Part shown: one piece after another, positions 52,621 to 61,891 of the stretch | Position numbering within the stretch: position 1 is the stretch's first letter | Layout: every line of letters begins with the position of its first letter | Source: Paenibacillus sp. MAEPY2 | Lineage (GTDB): Bacteria > Bacillota > Bacilli > Paenibacillales > Paenibacillaceae | Assembly (NCBI RefSeq): GCF_000499205.1 | Contig: NZ_AWUK01000036.1 | Span: 1 to 64,000 of the forward strand | Length of the DNA: 64,000 nucleotides | Direction: 5' to 3' | The notes under the pieces: generated by a model | Told to the model about the DNA's origin: nothing | Databases searched by the model: none | The model's input: the letters and a program-made list of their open reading frames with translations, nothing else | Position numbers and translations under genes: made by a program

Positions 52621-53652
52621 ATGAAGTATGTTAACGTGGAGAGCGTGGAGGCGGGGGAGTTTTTGGGTAAAACCATATATTCTGGCAACGGCACGGTATT
52701 GCTGTCTGCCGGAGTCCAGCTCACCGTATTTATGGTTAATACGCTGAAGCGTATTGGCGTGACCATGCTGTACATCCAGGATGAAGCGTATAAAGATGTG
52801 GATACAGAAGACATTCTGGATGAAGCCACGAAAAAGGCAGTAATTAATGAAATGAGTGTCACGCTTGAATCTATTCGTTCCGGGAAGGACTGGAGCCCGA
52901 AGAAGGTCGCCATCAGCATAGATAAATTGTTGAACGATGTTCTGAACGGGCGTGAATTGCTTGTCCAGCTCACAGATATTCGGACCAAAGATAACGCACA
53001 GTATGTTCACGCCATGAATGTATGTTTGCTGTCTTCTGTCATTGGTCTGAATCTGGGGCTTAACTATGCGCAGCTTAAGGATCTGGCTGTCGGAGCCCTA
53101 TTGCATGACATCGGCAAAGTGGGGGAGCCACCCGGCAGCGGTTCAGCAGCGAATTCTTCTCTGCATCACACGTGGAAAGGGTTCGAGTTGATCAAGTCCA
53201 AACGGGAGTTCAATCTGCTTGTGGCACATACGGCATTGCAGCATCATGAGCATGTAGATGGTACAGGACTGCCGAGAGGTATCAAGGAAAAAGACATTCA
53301 TCTGTTCGCCAGAATCGTCAGTGCAGCTAACACGTATGATAATCTGATCAATGGCCTTTCGGGTCGAAGTATGCTCCCACATGACGCCTGCGAAGAGATG
53401 ATGGCGATGTCTGGCACGAAGCTGGATAGAGATATTCTGATCGAATTCAACCGGAGTGTGTCCGTTTATCCGAATGGAACAGCAGTTCGATTGTCTACCA
53501 GGGAGACCGGAGTCATTGTACGTCAGCACCGGGGATTGCCCGGCAGGCCAGTCATCCGGGTTGCACGTGGCAGTACACGTTATGATCTGGATGTGATAGA
53601 AGTGGACTTGGCTCAGCATACAACCGTTTTCATAGAGGCGGTCCTGATGTAA
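52621..53652 (+). CDS. HD-GYP domain phosphohydrolase
   Basis: The 343 residues lack a known receiver domain; the first 110 form a separate N-terminal part. The HD-GYP region has LLHDIGKVGE (H162, D163), H208-H209-E210, D213-G214-x-G216-L217-P218, and a C-terminal HLFARIVSAANTYDNLI. It would hydrolyse cyclic di-GMP. The canonical GYP is GLP here, a variant found in other active and inactive members. It starts 15 bases after the QueG-Ogt stop, so they are probably cotranscribed. Confidence 0.85.
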   Translation: MKYVNVESVEAGEFLGKTIYSGNGTVLLSAGVQLTVFMVNTLKRIGVTMLYIQDEAYKDVDTEDILDEATKKAVINEMSVTLESIRSGKDWSPKKVAISIDKLLNDVLNGRELLVQLTDIRTKDNAQYVHAMNVCLLSSVIGLNLGLNYAQLKDLAVGALLHDIGKVGEPPGSGSAANSSLHHTWKGFELIKSKREFNLLVAHTALQHHEHVDGTGLPRGIKEKDIHLFARIVSAANTYDNLINGLSGRSMLPHDACEEMMAMSGTKLDRDILIEFNRSVSVYPNGTAVRLSTRETGVIVRQHRGLPGRPVIRVARGSTRYDLDVIEVDLAQHTTVFIEAVLM

Positions 53653-53738
53653 CTTAAACGGATGTTGCTGAGAGATTTACTGAATGTTTTCGATCTGTTT
53701 CCTGGATGTTAAATTCGGTAGTTAGCTGGAAAATCCGT

Positions 53739-53767
53739 TTGCTCAAGGCGTGCGGAAATGCTATGAT
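53739..53767 (+). promoter_or_regulatory. predicted promoter of yneF-like gene
   Basis: TTGCTC (53739-53744) and TATGAT (53762-53767) are 17 bases apart, 109 bases before the ATG of the next gene. Confidence 0.45.
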
Positions 53768-53875
53768 AACTTTCAGGAAATCCGGTACGTGTCATGTTTG
53801 CATCGTGAGCATTCAACATCATGTGCTGACACGGATCATCAGGCTTTTTAGATTGCATACAGAGGTGTCTAAGAG

Positions 53876-54139
53876 ATGGCAATAGCAATACCGATTATTA
53901 CATTGATTGTTGGTCTGGTCGGAGGATTTTTCATTGGGGTATACTACTTGCGGAAGCAGCTTGAGAAAATGCAAAGTGATCCCGACATGCTCCAGAAGAT
54001 GGCGAAGCAAATGGGTTACAACCTGAATGGCAAGCAAATGCAGCGCGCCCAGCAGATGATGAAGAACCAGCAGCCTGGCGCGAAGATGCCTCAGCCGGGG
54101 CAACATCCTGCGCGTAAAAATTCGGGCCGCCGAAAATAA
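53876..54139 (+). CDS. yneF: YneF/UPF0154 family small membrane protein
   Basis: The 87-residue protein has one N-terminal transmembrane helix (about 3-25) and the conserved cytoplasmic part YYLRKQLEKMQSDPDMLQKM and AKQMGYNLNGKQMQRAQQMM. This matches the YneF family of Bacillales. A Pro/Lys/Arg-rich basic tail follows (KPQPG-like, ARKNSGRRK). Function unknown. Confidence 0.9.
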   Translation: MAIAIPIITLIVGLVGGFFIGVYYLRKQLEKMQSDPDMLQKMAKQMGYNLNGKQMQRAQQMMKNQQPGAKMPQPGQHPARKNSGRRK

Positions 54140-54316
54140 TAGCTGTGAGTGAGTATTTTGCATAAATCAAAAGAGCGACTTCCAATCATGAATGTATAGA
54201 TCGAAATGGTTTTATTCGTCTATATATTATACCCGGGAGCGGTTAGAATCGAATTATGCATAATGCTGAAGTGAATAGTTGCTTACAGCATGTGGTTCGA
54301 AAGGAGGCGTTCGGCA

Positions 54317-54910
54317 GTGGCTGGCGTTAAAGATTATTTGAATTCAAAAGTATCCGACAATCGGGAGAAGATCGAGTATCACGTTGAGCAGATCCTAAAA
54401 TTGATCGGTGAGGATAGTACGCGTGAAGGGCTGCTGGAAACGCCTGCACGCGTAACCCGGATGTATGAAGAGATTTTTGGCGGGTATGAAGTGGACCCGC
54501 GTGATGTACTTGGGGTTACGTTTGACGAGAATCACGAAGAACTGGTCATTGTGAAGGACATTGTCTATTACAGCCAATGTGAACACCATATGGCGCCTTT
54601 CTTCGGCAAGGTGCACATTGGATATGTACCGAGCGGCAAGATTGTGGGACTGAGCAAAATGGCCCGTTTGGTGGAGGCGGTTACCCGCCGCCTGCAGGTT
54701 CAGGAGCGCATTACCTCACAGATCGCCGATATTCTGACTGAGGCGGTAGAGCCGAACGGTGTCATGGTCGTCGTGGAAGGCGAGCACTTGTGCATGTGTT
54801 CCCGCGGCGTGAAGAAGCCGGGCAGCAAGACGGTAACGTCTGCTGTGCGAGGTTCTTTCCGTGACAATCCGGCACAGCGTGCAGAGTTCCTGTCACTGGT
54901 GAAAGATTAA
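54317..54910 (+). CDS. folE: GTP cyclohydrolase I
   Basis: GTG 54317 (MAGVKDYLNS) has AAAGGAGG nine bases upstream and is preferred over an in-frame ATG at 54290. The 197 residues are complete. Zinc ligands are the Cys/His pair in YSQCEHHMAPF and the Cys in HLCMCSRGVKKPG. TRRLQVQERITSQIA is the decamer-forming helix region. It converts GTP to dihydroneopterin triphosphate, the first step of folate synthesis. Confidence 0.96.
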   Translation: MAGVKDYLNSKVSDNREKIEYHVEQILKLIGEDSTREGLLETPARVTRMYEEIFGGYEVDPRDVLGVTFDENHEELVIVKDIVYYSQCEHHMAPFFGKVHIGYVPSGKIVGLSKMARLVEAVTRRLQVQERITSQIADILTEAVEPNGVMVVVEGEHLCMCSRGVKKPGSKTVTSAVRGSFRDNPAQRAEFLSLVKD

Positions 54911-55043
54911 GATTGGCTCATTCCACGCGTTGGACAAGCCAGAAGCATTTGAATCCTTTGGCGTAATTATGTTGTTTCCATTCGGCAATTTTTGCTGGAA
55001 CTGAAATGGCAGAATAGATGCTTGTGCCAATGGAAGCTTTCAT

Positions 55044-55082
55044 AAATAAGCCGTGTTCCCTGGGGAACCGGCTTATTTATAT
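55044..55082 (+). terminator. terminator of folE
   Basis: AAATAAGCC and GGCTTATTT with inner GTTCC/GGAAC pairs (one mismatch) and a CTGG loop, then TATATTAC. Confidence 0.8.
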
Positions 55083-55170
55083 ATTACTTTTGCATTCACA
55101 CAAGGAGATACATAAGGATCACCCAATTATTTCAGTTCATCCAGATTAGTTTAGTCGGAGGCTATCTTAT

Positions 55171-56025
55171 ATGAGTATACCGTCCAATTCAGATCAACCC
55201 GGATCGCGGGGAGCAGAGCAGCATCTGCAACTGGATCAATCATTGCGTCTGCAAATTTGGGAGACACCGCTCCTGCGGCCCGGGAGCAGTGTACTAGAAG
55301 CATTTGCCTGGGAAGAAGTCATGTGCCGCCGAGTGGGAGAAGGTCAGTTGCCTGTTGCTCACATTTGGCGGCATCCAGATGCCTTTGTAGCGGGACTGCG
55401 AGACAGGAGATTGCCACAGGCCGTAGAAGTCATGGAACGCATGAGAAGCCAAGGCACAGCGGTCTGTGTTCGTCCATCCGGTGGTGCAGCAGTTCCCCTG
55501 AATCCAGGGGTCGTTAACGTGTCTTTGATTCTGCCCAACCCGGGACGTGCCATCAATATTCACGACGATTTCCGAGAGATGGCCTCATTGATCGCTGAAT
55601 CGCTAACACCATGGTCGAGTCAGGCACGTACGGGGGAGATCGAGGGTGCTTTCTGTCCTGGCGATTATGATGTCAGTGTGGGTGGACTGAAATTCTGTGG
55701 TATTGCCCAGCGCAGACAGGCCAAGGCTTATATTATTACTGCCTTTATCATCGTGGAGGGACAAGGAGATCAACTGGCAGCAGATGTGCGTCAGTTCTAT
55801 CAGGAAGCAGCAGACGGTGCCAACGAAGGGTATCCGGATGTTCGGCCCGGAACGATGGCGAGTTTGCAGGAACTGGCAGGTGTCCCTTCTGCTGCGGCGT
55901 ATACAGCCTCGCTGGTACGCACACTGCGTCAGCGTTTTCCCCTTGCGGAGACAAGCCGAGTGTTGACCGTGGATCAGGAAACCGTCAGACGGACGGCTGA
56001 GCAGATGAAGCTGCGTTACGATTAG
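55171..56025 (+). CDS. lipL: octanoyl-[GcvH]:protein N-octanoyltransferase LipL
   Basis: The 284 residues match LipL, the lipoyl amidotransferase of Bacillales. C162 in GAFCPGDYDVSVGGLKFCGI is the catalytic cysteine position, and VRPSGGAAVPLNPGVVNVSL is the substrate-binding loop. LipL moves octanoyl groups from GcvH to E2 subunits of 2-oxoacid dehydrogenases. It is distinct from LipM by the amidotransferase-type cysteine context. A ribosome binding site (CGGAGG) is well spaced. Confidence 0.92.
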   Translation: MSIPSNSDQPGSRGAEQHLQLDQSLRLQIWETPLLRPGSSVLEAFAWEEVMCRRVGEGQLPVAHIWRHPDAFVAGLRDRRLPQAVEVMERMRSQGTAVCVRPSGGAAVPLNPGVVNVSLILPNPGRAINIHDDFREMASLIAESLTPWSSQARTGEIEGAFCPGDYDVSVGGLKFCGIAQRRQAKAYIITAFIIVEGQGDQLAADVRQFYQEAADGANEGYPDVRPGTMASLQELAGVPSAAAYTASLVRTLRQRFPLAETSRVLTVDQETVRRTAEQMKLRYD

Positions 56026-56095
56026 GTTCAGAAGCTTGGACTTGGAATTGGTTAATAGAGATGATATGATGTGATTTCGGAAGGAGAGTGTCTAC

Positions 56096-56320
56096 ATGGA
56101 AACATTAAGATATACGTATTTATATGAGGTCATTTCCACAGGCGAAAAGTCTGAGTTCAGCCAAATGGCAACAAGCAAAGAAGAAGCAGCTGCTCTGATC
56201 ATTGCACGTATCGCTGATCTTGAATTTACAGGAGAGGAAGATATCAAGCTGGGCGATCTGATCGCGATTAGCAAACAGGTTGGCGACAATTATGTTGCCT
56301 GTGAGGGTTGCGCCTCTTAA
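56096..56320 (+). CDS. hypothetical small protein
   Basis: The 74 residues start at ATG after GGAAGGAG. Predicted beta-strand (LRYTYLYEVIST) is followed by a helix (ATSKEEAAALIIARIADLEF) and a C-terminal YVACEGCAS with two cysteines in a CxxC pattern. No family recognised. It could be a small metal-binding or redox protein. It has its own ribosome binding site and terminator. Confidence 0.7.
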   Translation: METLRYTYLYEVISTGEKSEFSQMATSKEEAAALIIARIADLEFTGEEDIKLGDLIAISKQVGDNYVACEGCAS

Positions 56321-56353
56321 GGTAAACGCTCTGCATAGTGGGCCTCAAATGAT

Positions 56354-56388
56354 AAGCAAGTCTCTAGTATAGAGGCTTGCTTTTTTTG
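56354..56388 (+). terminator. terminator of the small CxxC protein gene
   Basis: AAGCAAGTCTCTA pairs with TAGAGGCTTGCTT around GTA (one mismatch), followed by Ts. Confidence 0.85.
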
Positions 56389-56522
56389 TTCTGTATTTGG
56401 ATTATTCGATTCCGTGCCCCGCTGAACTGAACAACAATTGTACGGGAAGAAACATGTTCATTTGAAAGTGGTTTTGCAAAAATGCGAGAAAAGGCATAAT
56501 TTCACGAAAAATGCCGATAAAT

Positions 56523-56555
56523 GTTCAGAATCCGTTCAGAGCTGATAGTTATAAT
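56523..56555 (+). promoter_or_regulatory. activator-type promoter of the SLH protein gene
   Basis: GTTCAGA occurs at 56523-56529 and 56534-56540, an 11-base direct repeat. TATAAT follows at 56550-56555, but no recognisable -35 hexamer lies 17 bases before it. Direct repeats of one helical turn in place of -35 are typical of OmpR-type response regulator sites. Confidence 0.5.
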
Positions 56556-56590
56556 CTTCCTACAACAGAAAGAGAAGGGAAGATTCGAAC

Positions 56591-59500
56591 ATGCGAAAAA
56601 AGGATCACCAGAAGCGCGCCAGGCTCCTGAGACGAATAGGGGTCGTGATATTATCGTTCCTTATGGTCTTCGGTATGCTGCCAGTTGTGTTTCAACAAGG
56701 CGTCGTTCAGGCCAAGAGTTGCTATGAAATGACGGAAACCGATTCTGATGATGTTGAATGGAAGCTCATTAGTACGCCTGAAGAGCTCTATTGCGTAAGA
56801 GAAGACTTAAACGGTAATTACAAGCTGAAGAATGATATTTCTGAAGCAGCCATGAGCACGTTTTTGAACGGAGGCTCTTGGACTCCAATTGCTGACATGA
56901 TAGAAGATGAGCTTATGCCTTTTACAGGCAGGTTCGATGGGAATGGTTATTCAATCTCCGGTTTGAAAACGACAGATGAGAATCAGAACGATGTGGGGCT
57001 GTTCTCTGTATTACAAGGTGCTGAGGTTAAAAATCTTGTATTAAACGATGTTTCTATAAAAGGAAATGTGATCGTAGGCGGACTTGCCGGACGGAGTACA
57101 GAGTCCCGTATTGAAGGGGTCCAAATCAGTGGAAATATACAAGGGAATATGAGAGTAGGCGGTATTTCAGGTTTATCGGACGAAAGTGAATATATAAATA
57201 ACAGCACTAATGTCGCGGTGACCGCCTTAGGTGAGGATGGCGACTCACTCGGGGGACTTGTTGGAGAAAGTAATAAGGGCATAATCATTGCGAATGCTGC
57301 TGAAGGTATAGTGAGTGGTTACGAGGCTATAGGTGGACTGATCGGAGAGTCGAATGATAATTTCATTCGTCAGAGCTACACTTCAGGACAGGTGGCGGGT
57401 AACTACCAGGTAGGCGGTTTGATTGGCCAACTTAATTATGAATTAAGCCATACCATTGCAGACAATTATGTGGTCGGTTCTGTTAGATCTGATGCTTCAG
57501 GGAATAATGACTTTTCTGCTGAAGGTATTGGCGGCTTGTTTGGTGAAGTGAATAAAGTACGTAGCTCGAGTAACACCTCTCAAATAAATGTACTTCATAA
57601 TTATGTGGCGGCATCTGTAAACATTATGTCTGATAATTCATCATCACCCATTGATGATCAGACGATAGGGTTAGTCATTGGTAATCTGAATGATCCAGAA
57701 AATCAAGTTATCTTTACTAATAACTACTATGATTTAGCCAAGAGTAGTACGAACCAGCAGAATGGTTCTAATTATGCAACGGGTCTTACTACTGAGCAGA
57801 TGAAACAACAATCTAATTTCAGTGGATGGGATTTCGATGGAGTTTGGACAACTCGTAACAGGATCAACGATGGGTATCCGATCTTGCGTTCATCCAAGCT
57901 TATGAATGCACCGACTCCACCACTGCCCGATCCTACAATAGGTTATCTGTATCCATATCCTATGTACGGAACAGTTACTCAGTCCACATCTAAAGTTACG
58001 GTGAAGCTTAATGAAGCTGGTAGATTTTATTTTGACAATCAATTGTTTGATGAGGAAATCGTAGGACAGTCGGAAGAAGATACTAAATTACATGCCTTAG
58101 CTAATCTATCTTATGTTGATCTAGAAGCTAATGAAGAAAAATCGTTCTTGTTCACAGGATTGGACGAGAACACTTGGTACCGAGTGTTCCTGGCGGTAGA
58201 AGATAAGAATGGTCAGCTCAAGAACATGGGAGATCGGGGATATTCAACACTTGCAAACTCAACTCCTCTTCCACAAAACGTAGTGGCTACACCTGGTGAT
58301 GGTCAGGTTGCCATTGAATGGACTACAGAGCCAGAATTAGATTATCGCGTGTATATGTACCAAGGAACAGCAGCGCCTGAGGATCCCGATCTGTGGACGG
58401 ATGTGACGGACAGTTACAGTGATGGACATATCAGTGATCTGACAAATGGGCAGTCCTATATATTTGCAGTTAGATCGTATACTTCCGATGAAGAAAATTC
58501 AGATTATGTTGCATCTAACGTTGTGATCCCGCAAGAGGAGAATAATAATGGTGGTGGATCTAATCCAGACCCAGACCCAGACCCGAACTTTCCTGTACCA
58601 CAGCATGTAGTGGCAACAAAAGGTGAGAAAAAGGTTACGTTAACTTGGGATCCAATCATGAACGGATTAGCTTCGGTCTATATGTACGAAGGCTCATCAG
58701 CACCAGTAGATCCTTCACAATGGGTACTTGTTACTTCTAATATTTTGAATAGCAGTTGGGAAATTAATGGTCTTAGAGAAGGCGAAAAATATATTTTCGC
58801 TGTTAGAGCTGTATATGAAGATGGCGTATCCGAATATGGAATTTCTAATTCAGTGAAGATTAACATAACTCCATCCAATCCAGAAACGCCAGGTAATGGG
58901 GGAGGTGGGGGAGTTATTACTCCTACTCCTGTAACGCCAACAACTCCACAAGCTCCACAGAAAGAAGTAATCAAAGTGGATGTAGCGAATGGGGATCAAG
59001 CTTCAACGATCGCTTCCTTGGAGATTAAACGTACTCGAGGAACAGATGGTACGGTAAAGGATGAACTTCTTCTTGATCAGAGCAAAACGCAAACCATTAT
59101 CGACCAGTTGAAACAGACAGGCTCCCGTACAGCGGTTGTCTTGATTCCAGACGCAAAAGATGAAGTATCACAGTGGGATCTGAACCTCACTCCACAATCG
59201 TCAGCAATGCTGGCTGAGCAAGGAGTGGATCTGGTTATTTCCAATCCTAATGTGAAGATTACCATTCCGGCGAGTTCCTTGAACGGACGAACAGATGATA
59301 TTTATTTCCGTCTTGTACCAGTGAAGAAGGAATCCCAACGTTCAGAGATCCAAACGAGAGCACAGGCGAATGAGTCGATCATCCAATTCGTAGGCACAAC
59401 GGATATCCAGATCATTGGACGTCCAATGACGATCGAAACGAATCTACAAAGCAGACCTGTTACGCTTATATTGCCTTTAGATGCTAATCAGGTTGCAGGT

Positions 59501-60232
59501 GTGAAATCTGAGGAGCTAGGTGTATATATTGAGCATAGTGATGGAACGAAGGAGCTTGTACACGGCAAACGGGTTACCCTAAACGTTGATAATCAGCAAG
59601 GTGTCGAGATTGAAGTAAACAAATTCAGTACATTCTCCATTGTTAAGGTCAAAGACTGGACAGACAACACATTGAAAGCAAAGCCTTATATTCAGGGGTA
59701 CACGGATGGCAGTTTCCGACCAGAGCGTAATGTAACTCGTGCGGAAATGGCAACATTAATCACGCGTATTCTGGGAACATCTACTCTTGAGGGAAGTCAT
59801 GAATTTACAGATGTTACATCCAGCCACTGGGCACAGGCGGCTATATTAGCGGCAGCCCAATCCGGTTCTGTTCAAGGCTATACAGATGGCAGCTTTAAGC
59901 CGGATCAAGCGATTACTCGCGCGGAAATAGCTGTCGTGTTACAGCCGTTATTAACATCTGATCGGATGACTACTGCGCCGACAGCATTTACCGATGTGAA
60001 CGAGCATTGGGCGCAACAAGCAGTAGAACAATTAAGTTCGGCGGGAGTAGTTACCGGATACAAGGATGGCACGTATCGTCCAAGTCAGCCGATAACCCGC
60101 GCTGAAGCTGTGACCATGCTGAATAAACTGATTGGTCTTCAAGCTGAAACGAATGCAGCAAGACAGTGGTCGGATGTACCTGCCACACATTGGGCTTATG
60201 AAGCGATTGAGGCAGCTTCTATCCGCAAGTAA
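56591..60232 (+). CDS. S-layer homology domain surface protein
   Basis: The 1213-residue secreted protein has a signal peptide (1-42). Residues 70-430 form a repeat-rich region with GLUG-type motifs (DVGLFSVLQGAEVKNLVLND, VGGLAGRSTESRIEGVQISG, SLGGLVGESNKGIIIANAAE), probably a right-handed beta-helix. Two FN3-like domains lie at about 558-648 and 665-760, joined by a DPDPDP linker. A Gly/Pro/Thr linker (763-795) and a beta-rich domain (796-1020) come next. Three SLH modules follow (1027-1190), ending with the start of a fourth (WSDVPATHWAYEAIEAAS). SLH modules bind pyruvylated wall polymer, so it is displayed on the cell wall. Ligand or enzymatic role unknown. Confidence 0.9.
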   Translation: MRKKDHQKRARLLRRIGVVILSFLMVFGMLPVVFQQGVVQAKSCYEMTETDSDDVEWKLISTPEELYCVREDLNGNYKLKNDISEAAMSTFLNGGSWTPIADMIEDELMPFTGRFDGNGYSISGLKTTDENQNDVGLFSVLQGAEVKNLVLNDVSIKGNVIVGGLAGRSTESRIEGVQISGNIQGNMRVGGISGLSDESEYINNSTNVAVTALGEDGDSLGGLVGESNKGIIIANAAEGIVSGYEAIGGLIGESNDNFIRQSYTSGQVAGNYQVGGLIGQLNYELSHTIADNYVVGSVRSDASGNNDFSAEGIGGLFGEVNKVRSSSNTSQINVLHNYVAASVNIMSDNSSSPIDDQTIGLVIGNLNDPENQVIFTNNYYDLAKSSTNQQNGSNYATGLTTEQMKQQSNFSGWDFDGVWTTRNRINDGYPILRSSKLMNAPTPPLPDPTIGYLYPYPMYGTVTQSTSKVTVKLNEAGRFYFDNQLFDEEIVGQSEEDTKLHALANLSYVDLEANEEKSFLFTGLDENTWYRVFLAVEDKNGQLKNMGDRGYSTLANSTPLPQNVVATPGDGQVAIEWTTEPELDYRVYMYQGTAAPEDPDLWTDVTDSYSDGHISDLTNGQSYIFAVRSYTSDEENSDYVASNVVIPQEENNNGGGSNPDPDPDPNFPVPQHVVATKGEKKVTLTWDPIMNGLASVYMYEGSSAPVDPSQWVLVTSNILNSSWEINGLREGEKYIFAVRAVYEDGVSEYGISNSVKINITPSNPETPGNGGGGGVITPTPVTPTTPQAPQKEVIKVDVANGDQASTIASLEIKRTRGTDGTVKDELLLDQSKTQTIIDQLKQTGSRTAVVLIPDAKDEVSQWDLNLTPQSSAMLAEQGVDLVISNPNVKITIPASSLNGRTDDIYFRLVPVKKESQRSEIQTRAQANESIIQFVGTTDIQIIGRPMTIETNLQSRPVTLILPLDANQVAGVKSEELGVYIEHSDGTKELVHGKRVTLNVDNQQGVEIEVNKFSTFSIVKVKDWTDNTLKAKPYIQGYTDGSFRPERNVTRAEMATLITRILGTSTLEGSHEFTDVTSSHWAQAAILAAAQSGSVQGYTDGSFKPDQAITRAEIAVVLQPLLTSDRMTTAPTAFTDVNEHWAQQAVEQLSSAGVVTGYKDGTYRPSQPITRAEAVTMLNKLIGLQAETNAARQWSDVPATHWAYEAIEAASIRK

Positions 60233-60248
60233 ATAGTTGTATTCAAAC

Positions 60249-60294
60249 TCAAAGAGATATCTTTCAGTCATTCGGCTGGAGATATCTCTTTTTT
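60249..60294. terminator. terminator between SLH gene and SOD-fusion gene
   Basis: AAAGAGATATCTTTCAG and CTGGAGATATCTCTTT pair around TCATTCGG, with T runs on both sides. Confidence 0.85.
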
Positions 60295-60366
60295 ACATCA
60301 ACATATTGCACCATGGATTCAATGCGCTCCAGAGCACTCCCCGATACTATGCTTAGCCCGACAATC

Positions 60367-61689
60367 CTAATAAGGCGGCCATAACAGCTTGCGCGCAGTT
60401 TCGTAACGTTCCGCCACAGCTGGCCAGTACACAACCTTCCACCAGTCCTCGATATATTTTTTGCGTTCATTCTGGTGTTTCAGATAGTAAGCGTGTTCCC
60501 ATACATCCAGCGGCAGGAGAGGCACGATGTCGGACTGAGATAAATTCTGGTGCTTCTCCGCCTGCAAAATTTCCAATCTGTGCGCCCGTGGGCTCCAGAC
60601 CAGCATGGCCCAGCCGCTGCCCTCCACCTTGTTGGCAGCCTCGGTGAATTGATTTTTGAACGCCTCATAGCTGCCGAAATCTCGCTTGATCTGTTCTGCG
60701 AGCATGCCGGAAGGCTTACCTCCACCTTTGGGATTCATGATCGTCCAGAAGATCGTATGCAGGTAATGGCCTGCACCATTAAACGCGAGTTCACGTTCCC
60801 AATGTTTGATGAGTTCGAAATTGTTCTTTTTACGCGATTCTGCCAGCTTTTTCTCTGCGGTGTTTAGTCCATCGACGTAGGATTGATGGTGCTTGTCGTG
60901 ATGGATGCGCATGGTCATCTCGTCAATATGCGGCTCCAGCGCATTGTAGGCATAAGGTAGGGGAGGCAGTGTGTGTCCGCCAATAGGCACAGGTTTCTCC
61001 CTGACCACCGCTGCGTTAGCGTTGGGTGTGCCCTCTTCGTTTGTATTGGGAGACTGAACAGCAGCTGAAGCCTGCGCCTGTACGGATGGATGGGGGGTGT
61101 TGGCTGTTCCCGCAGCCGAAGACGGATTTTCTACAGCTTCACGATTGGACTGTCCAGATACGGACGTTGAGGCAATGTGTACGTTGGAATCAGCCGGTTG
61201 CCCCGAGGTTTGAAGAATATGTTCCAGTGAAAAAGTTGAATCAGACACCGAATCTCGCATAGCTCCATGTTGTTTCAGCGTTTCAAGTACCCCCAGGAAA
61301 TACTCGGATTCGCGAATGAAATGCAGAATAACCATTTTGGCAAGCGGGACAGACTGAACAGCAGTGCTTTGCTCCAGCAGGACATATAGCTGTCTAATGA
61401 ACTCTCGCGATTGTGCGCAGGCTTCAGCCACGAGCTGTTCAATACAGCGGATGATGTAGGGGGCAGGAGGCTGGGTTCCCGGCAGTATTTGCTTCAACAA
61501 CTGATTCGCGACACTCTCGCTGTTCTCAAAGATGGCTTCCCATTCCGCAAGCCATTGGACATATGAGGGTTCAAGATCAGGAATCAATGCACGGATGACA
61601 ATCGTATGTTCCTTTTCTTGCTCTTTCCAGAAACGAACTTCTTCAAGTACCCTTAGAGGCAGCAGATGTCCATATCCATACCAATTCAT
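60367..61689 (-). CDS. Fe/Mn superoxide dismutase with DUF2935-like N-terminal domain
   Basis: The 440 residues hold two modules. Residues 1-145 are helical (LEEVRFWKEQEKEHTIVIRA, AEWEAIFENSESVANQLLKQ, ILHFIRESEYFLGVLETLKQ) and look like DUF2935, a metal-binding four-helix protein found in spore formers. A Ser/Thr/Pro/Gln-rich linker spans about 150-230. Residues 239-440 are an SOD domain with H263, H311, D395 and H399 as metal ligands. B. subtilis SodF is a similar longer SOD. Probably a spore- or stress-related SOD. Single gene with its own terminator. Confidence 0.82.
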   Translation of the reverse strand: MNWYGYGHLLPLRVLEEVRFWKEQEKEHTIVIRALIPDLEPSYVQWLAEWEAIFENSESVANQLLKQILPGTQPPAPYIIRCIEQLVAEACAQSREFIRQLYVLLEQSTAVQSVPLAKMVILHFIRESEYFLGVLETLKQHGAMRDSVSDSTFSLEHILQTSGQPADSNVHIASTSVSGQSNREAVENPSSAAGTANTPHPSVQAQASAAVQSPNTNEEGTPNANAAVVREKPVPIGGHTLPPLPYAYNALEPHIDEMTMRIHHDKHHQSYVDGLNTAEKKLAESRKKNNFELIKHWERELAFNGAGHYLHTIFWTIMNPKGGGKPSGMLAEQIKRDFGSYEAFKNQFTEAANKVEGSGWAMLVWSPRAHRLEILQAEKHQNLSQSDIVPLLPLDVWEHAYYLKHQNERKKYIEDWWKVVYWPAVAERYETARKLLWPPY

Positions 61690-61847
61690 AAGTGGTAAAC
61701 CTCCGTTTCAAATGAATTCAAATCTAGATCCAGCAGCAGAAATAAAATTGGCCCCCCCGGTTCCCTCAATTTTGTAATACACAAGCTAGAGCTGTCTTTA
61801 ATTACGTCCCAAAAGTATATTCTCCAGTCATGTTGTCCTATGTGTAC

Positions 61848-61877
61848 AAAAAAAAGAGCCCCGTTATAGGGGCTCTT
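61848..61877 (-). terminator. terminator of the membrane hydrolase gene
   Basis: On the minus strand AAGAGCCCC and GGGGCTCTT surround TATAAC and are followed by a T run (the A run at 61848-61855 on the plus strand). Confidence 0.8.
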
Positions 61878-61891
61878 GAATTACCGGATCT

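Noticed and set aside
52411..53010. 199-codon minus-strand frame across the QueG-Ogt/HD-GYP junction
   Set aside because: Antisense to two real genes; no start signals or recognisable motif.
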